NCBI GenBank assembly: GCA_029262935.1
Contig: JAJCYK010000535.1
Span: forward strand, 1-5,099
From: Cytophagales bacterium
GTDB lineage: Bacteria; Bacteroidota; Bacteroidia; Cytophagales; Cyclobacteriaceae
Reading direction: 5' to 3'
Length of the DNA: 5,099 nt
Shown: positions 1 through 5,099 of the stretch, piece by piece
How the letters are laid out: every line of letters begins with the position of its first letter
Numbering within the stretch: position 1 is the first letter of the stretch
Translations under genes and position numbers: made by a program
Notes under the pieces: generated by a model
The model's database searches: none
What the model was told of the DNA's origin: nothing
What the model saw: only the letters and a program-made list of their open reading frames with translations

Positions 1-13
1 TGATATTGTGTAA

Positions 14-178
14 TTTTTGGGTTATTTGATTTTTTTAGTCTTTACCTTTCCAATCGTGGGTACTGCATTCTTATCCGAGATAATTTTCGCTATCGGCCTT
101 TGGATACCCTCATTGCTATCTTCTTGGCGAAACCTTGAAAACGAAACGGTCTCATTCTTAAGAGAGGAATACAATTAG
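14..178 (+). pseudogene. Possible remnant of a membrane protein C-terminus
   Basis: A 54-codon open stretch follows an in-frame TAA at 11-13 and ends in TAG at 176-178. It has no ATG. The translation looks like the tail of an integral membrane protein: two hydrophobic stretches (LGYLIFLVFTFPIVGTAF, then IIFAIGLWIPSLLSSW) followed by a charged tail ending FLREEYN. The upstream stop lies beside a run of five T (14-18), and the neighbouring frame reads open for the few codons before it. A frameshift in a gene entering from the left is therefore possible, but the window edge leaves too little to judge. Two other frames over the same bases (plus 4-138, and a minus-strand frame) are also open, so coding is not proven. 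I do not recognise a family. If real, it converges on the lipoprotein gene to its right. Confidence 0.22.
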
Positions 179-301
179 GGACTAAAAAACACCAACCCAA
201 AATTGAGCATATCTTCTTGATATAAGAATATTAATCGGCGCTTTTGCCTGAGTAATGCCCACCAACAAGATTAAATGACTATCTCCAATCTCAACTTGTG
301 C
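179..301. other. Left intergenic stretch, 3' side of lipoprotein gene
   Basis: No gene is visible here. On the minus strand this is the trailer of the lipoprotein gene. It holds an AT-rich imperfect inverted repeat at 211-231 (ATCTTCTT / AAGAATAT, loop GATAT, one mismatch). On the minus strand this is followed about 20 bases later by a run of six T (184-189). That could be a weak terminator, but the stem is poor and not adjacent to the T-run, so no terminator is called. The right end (from 283) is one copy of a short repeat that continues across the stop codon of the gene. Confidence 0.4.
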
Positions 302-315
302 CTACGGCTTATCTT
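283..315 (-). repeat. Short direct repeat, copy A, spanning lipoprotein stop codon
   Basis: Compared in the same orientation with 2407-2444, the outer part (283-301 against 2407-2425) matches at 17 of 19 bases and the inner part (304-315 against 2433-2444) at 11 of 12. The middle differs: two bases here against seven in the other copy. The TAG stop of the lipoprotein gene (302-304) sits exactly where the copies diverge. Shared minus-strand words are TAAGCCGT and TTGAGATT. The matching was done by eye; no family of this repeat is known to me. Confidence 0.5.
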
Positions 316-2182
316 TTCTTAAGTCTTCCAATCTTTGATCTACATCAACAAGATAAATATCTTTATCTCCTTTGTTTGCAGAAAACATTATGCTAGACCC
401 ATCAAATGACCAAAATAACCCGTATTCAACTTCCTGAGAATTAGTTATACGAGTTGCATATCCTCCTTCTGCTGACATCGTGTATATGTCAAAAGTCTTT
501 TCTTTGTTTTGATTGGAAGAAAAAGCAATGGTGTTCCCATCAGGAGAAAATACCGCTGATTCTCCTGAGTCGATATTGTTTGGCACTTGTTGGTATTTGC
601 CTCCGTTCGTTGGAACTTTATAAGTTTTATTTATTCCATCATAATCACCGTTGAATAACAAGACTTTTCCATCAGGCGAAACACTTGTCGGGGATAATGT
701 AACATTAGCCTCTTTAATTAGTGGTTTGGCTTCTTTTGATTTGATATTGTAGGTCCAGATGTCATAGAACTCATAACTGGTAGTAGCATCATAGCCAAAT
801 ACTATATTGTCTTCATCGACCCAAACATAATTTTTTATGCCGCCTATTGTGGTCAAAGGTGTTCTGTCCGATCCGTCCAGATTCATAGTCCAAATGTTAT
901 TGGTATCGGAAGCACCACCTACGCCATGCAGGTAGGCAATACGATTTTTGGAGTTGGGAATCCAAGTGGGGTAAACATCGGTAAAGTGATCCTCTTCTGG
1001 TGGAATAACCGTCTCTTCACCAGTTGATAAATCTCTTATAACAATGTTATATTGATCATTAAACAATAGGTAATTACCAGTCTGGTCGTAACTCGCATTT
1101 ACTTCGAAATTGTGTGCCCGATCAGGCAATACCAATTCATTTGAACCAAGCTCTGGAGACACAGCATATAACCGGTCCATTTCGTGCATACCGGTAAACG
1201 CCAATATGTTGCGGTCCCGGGACCAGTCTAATGGATTCCAGACCACTATTAGCTCGTTGGCAAGTTCCAGGCTGCTTTCCGAACTAGCGCTTCTATCGTA
1301 AATCGCTATCTCGTTGGCTTTGTCCCATGAGAAATAAGCGATAAGGTTCTCGGAGTGACTAAGGGCAGGGCCAAACTCTTCAATTTTTTGATGTGTAATC
1401 CTATTCAAGCCTTCTACGGAACCATCTGTTAGCCATATATCTGTCATTTCATTATTCCAAGTACTATAAAAGGTGATTTCAAACTTTTGACGAGACCATC
1501 TGGGATGCCACTCATGCCCAGTCTGATCATATATCAACTGTTTAACTTCTCCGGTTTCGCTATTGATCGCCTGCAGATGAGGGTAATCAGAGCCCCTGGA
1601 AGTAAAACCAATCCATAAACCATCGTTTGAAAATCCAAAGTTACTCTCATCTCCATGAAAGCTGGTGATTTGATCCAACTCTCCGGATGATAGATCGATT
1701 TGCCATAAATCTTTTCCACCGCTATTTATGTCAACAATTAAGTTCTTTCCATCGGGTGACCAATGGGCGTTTGACGCCCCTTGATTTACGGATGTTAGTG
1801 ATTTGGACGTGCCTGTAGCAAGCTCATAAACTAAAATTTGGGACTCGCCTTGAGGATAGGAGGTAAATGACACGAATTTATCGTCAGGAGCCCATTGAAC
1901 ATCTTTGTAGTCATTTTCAGAATTTGTAATCTTTATAGTCTTGTCTGATTTCAAATCATATAGGTAAATGTCCCATACACCATTTTGGTTGGATTGGTAG
2001 GTCATGTACCTACCTTGATTGGAGAAAATAGGATTGGATTGATCTCCTCGCTCAAAGGTTAACTGAGTCAACGAATCTTCTTTGAAATTATCTTCTGGTA
2101 TTTCACAAGAGGAAATCCAGTACAGAACTAATGCGCATAAGCACATTCGAACAATGGAAAACGCTATCATTAATAATTGCAC
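302..2182 (-). CDS. TolB/PD40-type beta-propeller lipoprotein
   Basis: The N-terminus is a lipoprotein signal peptide: Arg12, a hydrophobic stretch to Ile23, then a lipobox ISSC with lipidated Cys26. The next residues (EIPEDN) are acidic, which in Bacteroidota can favour export to the outer surface (inference). The rest, from about residue 39 to 615, is roughly thirteen TolB/PD40-like repeats. These show the pattern [I/L]T, then a W/F-SPDG-like turn, then an I-F-S strand, then a DIY/DIW strand; clear SPDG turns lie near 142, 502 and 546, and SFDG near 592. That number suggests two propellers or one large one, used for protein or ligand binding. No peptidase, OmpA or other catalytic domain follows, so it is neither a DPP-IV-type enzyme nor TolB itself, which has about 430 residues and a separate N-terminal domain. 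The full frame opens with GTG at 2182, but ATG at 2168-2170 (622 residues, Cys22) gives a more usual signal peptide and is equally likely; neither has a Shine-Dalgarno. The fold is secure and the partner unknown. Confidence 0.9.
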   Translation of the reverse strand: MQLLMIAFSIVRMCLCALVLYWISSCEIPEDNFKEDSLTQLTFERGDQSNPIFSNQGRYMTYQSNQNGVWDIYLYDLKSDKTIKITNSENDYKDVQWAPDDKFVSFTSYPQGESQILVYELATGTSKSLTSVNQGASNAHWSPDGKNLIVDINSGGKDLWQIDLSSGELDQITSFHGDESNFGFSNDGLWIGFTSRGSDYPHLQAINSETGEVKQLIYDQTGHEWHPRWSRQKFEITFYSTWNNEMTDIWLTDGSVEGLNRITHQKIEEFGPALSHSENLIAYFSWDKANEIAIYDRSASSESSLELANELIVVWNPLDWSRDRNILAFTGMHEMDRLYAVSPELGSNELVLPDRAHNFEVNASYDQTGNYLLFNDQYNIVIRDLSTGEETVIPPEEDHFTDVYPTWIPNSKNRIAYLHGVGGASDTNNIWTMNLDGSDRTPLTTIGGIKNYVWVDEDNIVFGYDATTSYEFYDIWTYNIKSKEAKPLIKEANVTLSPTSVSPDGKVLLFNGDYDGINKTYKVPTNGGKYQQVPNNIDSGESAVFSPDGNTIAFSSNQNKEKTFDIYTMSAEGGYATRITNSQEVEYGLFWSFDGSSIMFSANKGDKDIYLVDVDQRLEDLRKDKP

Positions 2183-2198
2183 ATTTCGTTTAATAGTA

Positions 2199-2226
2199 CA
2201 AAGAAAATGTGGGCAATATTTAACAA
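2199..2226 (-). promoter_or_regulatory. Weak candidate Bacteroidota-type promoter for lipoprotein gene
   Basis: On the minus strand, TTTCTTTG (2206 to 2199) matches the phylum's -7 consensus TAnnTTTG at all but one fixed position. A TTG (2226 to 2224) lies 17 bases upstream as a possible -33 element, slightly closer than usual. It would start transcription a few bases further on, just upstream of both possible start codons. Such short matches are frequent in AT-rich DNA, so this is only a candidate. Confidence 0.22.
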
Positions 2227-2290
2227 GCAGTCTACAATTCGTATTACTGGAAGGATTTGCACATAAAAGAGAGTACCAGTACTAATTCTG

Positions 2291-2307
2291 AGCCCATCGA
2301 TGAGGCT
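2291..2307. repeat. Near-palindrome AGCC-CATCGATG-A-GGCT
   Basis: The arms AGCC and GGCT enclose the perfect 8-base palindrome CATCGATG, and one extra A breaks an otherwise perfect 16-base palindrome. It lies about 110-125 bases upstream of the lipoprotein gene start. It could be a protein-binding site or part of an RNA stem; the function is unknown. Confidence 0.4.
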
Positions 2308-2313
2308 TGCTCT

Positions 2314-2331
2314 TAAGGGTGATCATCCTTA
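2314..2331. repeat. Imperfect 18-base palindrome centred on TGATCA
   Basis: TAAGG, G, TGATCA, T, CCTTA forms an 18-base palindrome with a single G/T mismatch pair, which becomes a G-U wobble in plus-strand RNA. It is seven bases from the 2291-2307 near-palindrome. The symmetry suits a dimeric regulator operator, but no regulator can be assigned. Confidence 0.45.
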
Positions 2332-2342
2332 GACGGCCATAG

Positions 2343-2393
2343 ATGTTAATAACATTTGCTTCAAGTAGGCGATGTCATTTGACCAATTTGGTC
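2343..2393. repeat. Pair of 13-base palindromes with 6-1-6 geometry
   Basis: ATGTTA-A-TAACAT (2343-2355) and GACCAA-T-TTGGTC (2381-2393) each have six-base perfect arms around a single central base. Their centres are 38 bases apart. Their sequences are unrelated, so they are not copies of one operator. They may be independent sites or pieces of a larger folded element. Confidence 0.4.
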
Positions 2394-2406
2394 TAAAATA
2401 AGGATG

Positions 2407-2444
2407 CTCTAATCTCAATTTGTGCGACGACCACGGCTTACCTT
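2407..2444 (-). repeat. Short direct repeat, copy B
   Basis: This is the partner of 283-315, in the same orientation: 17 of 19 and 11 of 12 matching bases in its two halves, with a middle five bases longer (GACGACC against CT). Together the copies bracket the whole lipoprotein gene at a distance of about 2.1 kb. It lies inside a short open minus-strand frame at 2329-2445. It may be a dispersed intergenic element, or a remnant of a duplication or insertion. Confidence 0.5.
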
Positions 2445-2475
2445 GTTAGAAAAACTAAACAGATCTGTAGTTGCC

Positions 2476-2498
2476 GCAGCACTTCCCAAAAGCGCTGC
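2476..2498 (-). ncRNA. Strong minus-strand RNA hairpin of unknown role
   Basis: Read on the minus strand, GCAGCGCTT pairs with AAGTGCTGC across the loop TTGGG. All nine pairs form in RNA if one G-U wobble is allowed; on the plus strand the same position is an A-C mismatch, so the minus strand is favoured. Downstream on that strand come the perfect palindrome ACAGATCTGT (2468 to 2459) and then AGTTTTTC, a run of five T. It is about 270 bases beyond the DJ-1 stop. It could be a distal terminator, part of a small RNA, or the 5' leader of the lipoprotein transcript. The T-run is too far from the stem for a standard intrinsic terminator. Confidence 0.35.
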
Positions 2499-2503
2499 AA
2501 GTA

Positions 2504-2528
2504 GGGGAGGGATTGGGGGGATTCCCCC
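2504..2528. repeat. G-run cluster with G5-ATT-C5 hairpin
   Basis: GGGG, A, GGG, ATT, GGGGGG is followed by ATTCCCCC. The last G-run pairs with the C-run as GGGGG-ATT-CCCCC (2516-2520 with 2524-2528). The G-runs alone could also form a two-layer quadruplex, so the two structures would compete. Such a G/C block stands out against the AT-rich surroundings. Confidence 0.4.
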
Positions 2529-2764
2529 TCATCTTACTAATTATAATGGTACTAGCAACATGTTGACGTCGATGGCCCGTTTTCGATAAATACTACCAAA
2601 GGTTACCTGTAACTGTTCCGAGCGTTCTTCAAGGGTAATGTTTTGACTCTATCAGGACCTTATACACACTTACTCTTTTGTGTACGAACGAATTAATCGC
2701 TGGATACCAAAGTTTCTACTTGTTTTCGCGTGGGTATTAAATAAACCTCTGCCTCCCCACTGAC

Positions 2765-3862
2765 CTACAAGAAGGAATTACTATAAACTAGCAACCGGAT
2801 CAAGTCAGCCGATTTCATAATATCCCATTGCATACCTGCTACTATACTATGTACCGCTAGTAGCTCCCGATCAATAGACCTGTTATTATTTAAGCAGTAA
2901 TCTTTAATTGTATTTTTGGCTCCTTCATAACCATCGCTTTCATACGATCCTAGGATATTGACGGTATTTTCCTCAGCTGTAATGCCACGCATCTTAGGAA
3001 CATAGCCCATCTGCTCGATCATTGATTCTGCTAATTCCCAAGTGGACCAGGGGTTTTGACCAGTCACTAAATTGCCATCCTGACTTACCTGGTTCAGGTA
3101 CACAGGGCCTTCATTAAATCGAGCACCATTTTCCGTAAGTTTCTCTTGTAGGAGAAAAGGGAATATATCTTTGGCATCCGGTATGAGCAACAACTCTTCG
3201 TCATTAGTAAAACTGCTAATGGTTCGATTGGCCAATAAATACTGGCCATTACTAAGCCTTACATTTACCAAAGCCGCAGGGCCGTGACATACGGCACCAA
3301 CTACTTTACCTGATTCATAGTATTCCCTGACAATGGATTGGATGTACTGATTTTGGGGAAAATCGAACATAGCTCCTTTACCGCCCACAAAATAAATTCC
3401 TTGATAATCATTTGGGTCAACGTTTTCTATACCGATGCTCTTAGTCACTTTACGCTGTGCGATGGAATCATTCAGGAACGCGTAGTCAAAAACCTTCATA
3501 TCATCGCTATCAATGACAATTGGAGGTTCACCACCCAACGGGCTTGCCACATCTACCTCAAAACCGTTTGCCTCAAATACATAATAGGCCCGTGCTAATT
3601 CGGTAAGCTCATAGCCAGTAGATTTACCGCTAGTTCCCATTTCGCTACAGCTGGTAACTACAGCTAACATCTTCCCACGATGAGGGGTAATATTTTTAGC
3701 TAAATAAGGGAGGTCGGCTGGAGTAGTTTTCTCCATGTCCTCCATGGATAACATTGGTTCCGGTAGGAGGCTAATAAACCAAAACCCAAATAGTACTAAC
3801 GTGGTTATTAAACCCCCGATGACGATTAATGACCACTTTATAATTGTGCGTGTTCTGGACAT
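2765..3862 (-). CDS. Membrane-anchored DJ-1/PfpI (Hsp31-like) family protein
   Basis: This belongs to the type 1 glutamine amidotransferase-like superfamily, Hsp31/HchA-like branch, whose members act as glyoxalase III or holding chaperones. A basic start (MSRTRTIIKW) leads into one hydrophobic helix at about 8-33, predicting an inner-membrane anchor with the rest in the periplasm. The DJ-1 domain spans about 64-287. It contains GYELTELARAYYVF with Glu88, GEPP at 111-114, the GGKGAMFDFP loop at 160-169, the nucleophile elbow AVCHGPAA with Cys192-His193, and SSFTNDEE, in which Glu223 aligns with the third triad residue of yeast Hsp31. LVTGQNPWSTW (265-275) is also typical. The loop normally reads GGHG; here Lys162 replaces the His. 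A C-terminal extension of about 75 residues (290-365), apparently helical, has no match I recognise. The ATG start has an A-rich leader and no Shine-Dalgarno; CACCTTTG (3892 to 3885) resembles a -7 element but lacks a well-spaced -33. The gene lies 83 bases downstream of the AraC gene, probably in the same operon. The family is secure; the substrate is unknown. Confidence 0.9.
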   Translation of the reverse strand: MSRTRTIIKWSLIVIGGLITTLVLFGFWFISLLPEPMLSMEDMEKTTPADLPYLAKNITPHRGKMLAVVTSCSEMGTSGKSTGYELTELARAYYVFEANGFEVDVASPLGGEPPIVIDSDDMKVFDYAFLNDSIAQRKVTKSIGIENVDPNDYQGIYFVGGKGAMFDFPQNQYIQSIVREYYESGKVVGAVCHGPAALVNVRLSNGQYLLANRTISSFTNDEELLLIPDAKDIFPFLLQEKLTENGARFNEGPVYLNQVSQDGNLVTGQNPWSTWELAESMIEQMGYVPKMRGITAEENTVNILGSYESDGYEGAKNTIKDYCLNNNRSIDRELLAVHSIVAGMQWDIMKSADLIRLLVYSNSFL

Positions 3863-3916
3863 AGTTATTTGTTTTTATTTTAAACAAAGGTGATACTATG
3901 TTTGCACAAAATCTTC

Positions 3917-3932
3917 CGAAATGACCATTTCG
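3917..3932 (-). other. Short stem-loop between AraC and DJ-1 genes
   Basis: CGAAAT and ATTTCG form a perfect six-base stem around a four-base loop, 14 bases past the AraC gene stop on the minus strand. The bases after it (GAAGATTTTG) contain only four T, so it is at most a leaky terminator. It may tune DJ-1 expression relative to the regulator, or act as an RNA processing or stability element (inference). Confidence 0.35.
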
Positions 3933-3945
3933 AAAGAGCAAAAGA

Positions 3946-4989
3946 TCATTCTGCTAGCTGTTTTCTGTAAGCCAAAGGCGTGTTTCCGATTTCTTTCTTA
4001 AAAGTTGTGTTAAAGCTGGATATGCTATTGAAACCTACCTCAAAGGCGATGGCAGCCACGGTATGATGCTTAAATTGCTCAAGATTGAATATCCGTATGG
4101 ATTCTTTTATTCGATAGGTATTGATAAAACTATTAAAGTTCTTTCCACTTTTCTGATTGATAACTTGTGATAGGATTTGGGGAGTGACCTTTAGCGAGTC
4201 ACTTAGTGACTTTAAAGTAAGGTTAGGGTTTTTGTATTGTTCATCACCTACAATAAGTTTCAATGTTTTTGAGAAGAGTTGCTCACTTTGTTCATCAGAA
4301 ACGGGGGTGGTTTTATACTTGGTTTGACCAATTTTTTGAATGTATCCTGCTCGAAATACGACAAAGCTTACTACATAGGCCACAATTGAATACAATATCG
4401 GACCTATGATGTAGGGCACAAATTCATCAAACAAATTCAATACGTACACCACCCAAATTGCCAATAAACCAAAAAACAGCAGTCTTAATAAATCAGAGAC
4501 CGCAGGACTTAGTCCCTTTATTTTATGTACTAAGCTGTATTTATAGCTAATGACAATGTAAATCAGGTAATGCAGATAATATCCTATAAAAACAAATAAA
4601 AAGACAATCTTTGGTAGGGTTACTAGCTGACTTTCATTGATCTGTAATCCAAACCCCAATCCCAGGATTGCTGGTATAAAATGGAGGACGTGCCGCTTTT
4701 TCAGACTAAACTGTCTTTTAATGCAAGAAAGTGTAAAAAGATAAAATAAAGGGCCTAAGGCCATCATGGCACTTAAGCCGATGAAAATCAGTTTTACGTC
4801 GATATTTTCAGTGAACTCCAGAAAAACAGATTTGCCCACCCTAAACGAAAGAACCACCAACAGAGTACTGAGCAGTTTGTTAGACAAAGGATTCCCTTTG
4901 TTATATACCCACAGGATTATGGCTAGAAACAAACCATGAATCACACCTAAGCCACTAACGATCACCAAAATGATATCATTTGCACTCAT
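3946..4989 (-). CDS. AraC-family transcriptional regulator with seven-helix membrane domain
   Basis: The 347-residue protein has two halves. Residues 1-215 hold about seven hydrophobic segments (roughly 5-28, 37-53, 64-88, 101-116, 127-148, 168-188, 192-213), matching the multi-pass N-terminus common in Bacteroidota AraC regulators. A linker (216-240) leads to an AraC-type DNA-binding domain at about 243-345. Its first helix-turn-helix includes LTLKSLSDSLKVTPQILSQV (257-276), followed by NQKSGKNFNSFINTYRI. The second includes VAAIAFEVGFNSISSFNTTF (311-330), then the signature KKEIGNTPLAYRK. It probably senses a membrane or periplasmic signal and acts on DNA next to the inner membrane. The ATG at 4989 begins just before the first helix and is preceded by an A/T-rich leader without a Shine-Dalgarno. 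The neighbouring DJ-1 gene is its likely target (inference). The fold is typical and looks intact. Confidence 0.92.
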   Translation of the reverse strand: MSANDIILVIVSGLGVIHGLFLAIILWVYNKGNPLSNKLLSTLLVVLSFRVGKSVFLEFTENIDVKLIFIGLSAMMALGPLFYLFTLSCIKRQFSLKKRHVLHFIPAILGLGFGLQINESQLVTLPKIVFLFVFIGYYLHYLIYIVISYKYSLVHKIKGLSPAVSDLLRLLFFGLLAIWVVYVLNLFDEFVPYIIGPILYSIVAYVVSFVVFRAGYIQKIGQTKYKTTPVSDEQSEQLFSKTLKLIVGDEQYKNPNLTLKSLSDSLKVTPQILSQVINQKSGKNFNSFINTYRIKESIRIFNLEQFKHHTVAAIAFEVGFNSISSFNTTFKKEIGNTPLAYRKQLAE

Positions 4990-5070
4990 CGACTGTAAAT
5001 TAAGTGAAAAATTTGAGATTCCTTAAGATCGCCGGAAGGCAGTAAGAGGAGGGGTAAGGGAGAAAACCCG

Positions 5071-5087
5071 TTGGCGATATCAGCCAA
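5071..5087. promoter_or_regulatory. Candidate operator upstream of AraC gene
   Basis: TTGGC, GATATC, A, GCCAA is a 16-base palindrome broken by one inserted A, about 82-98 bases upstream of the regulator's start codon. Position and symmetry suit a regulator-binding site or a stem. AraC-family proteins usually bind direct repeats rather than palindromes, so autoregulation is not implied. The remaining upstream bases (4990-5070) show no match to TAnnTTTG, but do hold a G-rich run at 5046-5060. Confidence 0.3.
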
Positions 5088-5099
5088 TTATTTCTCATG

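Larger units (their letters stand above)
2183..2764. other. Palindrome-rich intergenic region
   Basis: About 580 bases lie between the DJ-1 gene stop and the lipoprotein gene start. No frame has a convincing start-to-stop gene. The stretch holds many short inverted repeats: 2291-2307, 2314-2331, 2343-2355, 2381-2393, 2459-2468, 2476-2498, 2516-2528, 2556-2565 and 2602-2613. It also holds one copy of a direct repeat (2407-2444) and a weaker inverted repeat at 2663-2684 (TACACA / TGTGTA, ten-base loop). No tRNA-like cloverleaf, transposase or CRISPR-like periodicity is visible. Likely content is the 3' trailer of the DJ-1 operon, the 5' region of the lipoprotein gene, and either degraded mobile or repeat DNA or an unrecognised structured RNA. 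The part nearest the DJ-1 stop (2614-2764) shows no clear terminator. Confidence 0.6.

Noticed and set aside
454..654. Plus-strand open frame of 66 codons
   Set aside because: It lies antisense inside the lipoprotein gene, whose repeat structure fixes the true frame; the translation shows no domain.
1110..1301. Plus-strand open frame of 63 codons
   Set aside because: Antisense to well-formed propeller repeats, with no recognisable features.
1534..1719. Minus-strand open frame of 61 codons
   Set aside because: Same strand but a different frame inside the lipoprotein gene; a shadow without features.
302..2182. Identification as TolB or a DPP-IV-like peptidase
   Set aside because: TolB is shorter with a distinct N-terminal domain and usually sits beside pal; no serine hydrolase domain or GxSxG motif follows the propeller.
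2082..2285. Plus-strand open frame of 67 codons overlapping the lipoprotein gene start
   Set aside because: Half of it is antisense to the signal peptide and the rest runs into the palindrome-rich gap; composition and start are unconvincing.
2426..2500. Integron attC-like site (GTTAGAA near 2445, hairpin nearby)
   Set aside because: The core does not fit GTTRRRY at its last base, no matching opposite core is found at a suitable distance, and the other repeat copy lacks it.
2663..2684. Inverted repeat TACACA / TGTGTA as terminator of the DJ-1 gene
   Set aside because: The stem is six AT-rich pairs with a ten-base loop and no T-run after it on the minus strand.
3338..3598. Plus-strand open frame of 86 codons
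   Set aside because: Antisense to the conserved core of the DJ-1 domain.
1..5099. CRISPR array, tRNA, rRNA, insertion sequence or known defence system
   Set aside because: No regularly spaced repeats, cloverleaf, conserved rRNA segment, transposase or defence-related domain is visible on either strand.

Overview
The window looks like chromosomal DNA from a free-living member of the Bacteroidota, probably near the Cytophagales or marine Flammeovirgaceae-like lineages (inference; no marker gene is present). The clues are moderately AT-rich DNA, start codons preceded by A/T-rich leaders without Shine-Dalgarno sequences, an AraC regulator with a multi-pass membrane N-terminus (a form common in this phylum), and a large beta-propeller lipoprotein whose first mature residues are acidic.

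Layout. All three complete genes are on the minus strand, so they read right to left. At the right, 3946-4989 encodes a membrane-embedded AraC-family regulator. After an 83-base gap holding a small stem-loop comes 2765-3862, a membrane-anchored DJ-1/PfpI (Hsp31-like) protein. The two are probably co-transcribed: a membrane sensor-regulator beside a tethered stress or aldehyde-handling enzyme or chaperone. A gap of about 580 bases (2183-2764) has no convincing gene, but it holds many short palindromes, a strong minus-strand RNA hairpin, a G-run/C-run hairpin and one copy of a short repeat. Next is 302-2182, a predicted surface or periplasmic lipoprotein built almost wholly from TolB/PD40-type propeller repeats. 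A second copy of the short repeat overlaps its stop codon, so the gene is bracketed by two same-orientation copies. The left 300 bases hold no complete gene, only a possible plus-strand remnant of a membrane protein tail at 14-178.

The regulator and DJ-1 gene form a plausible functional pair. The propeller lipoprotein is separated from them by the structured gap and is probably its own transcription unit. No RNA gene, CRISPR array, intact insertion sequence or known defence system is visible. The most unusual material is the non-coding, palindrome-rich gap and the repeat pair that brackets the lipoprotein gene.
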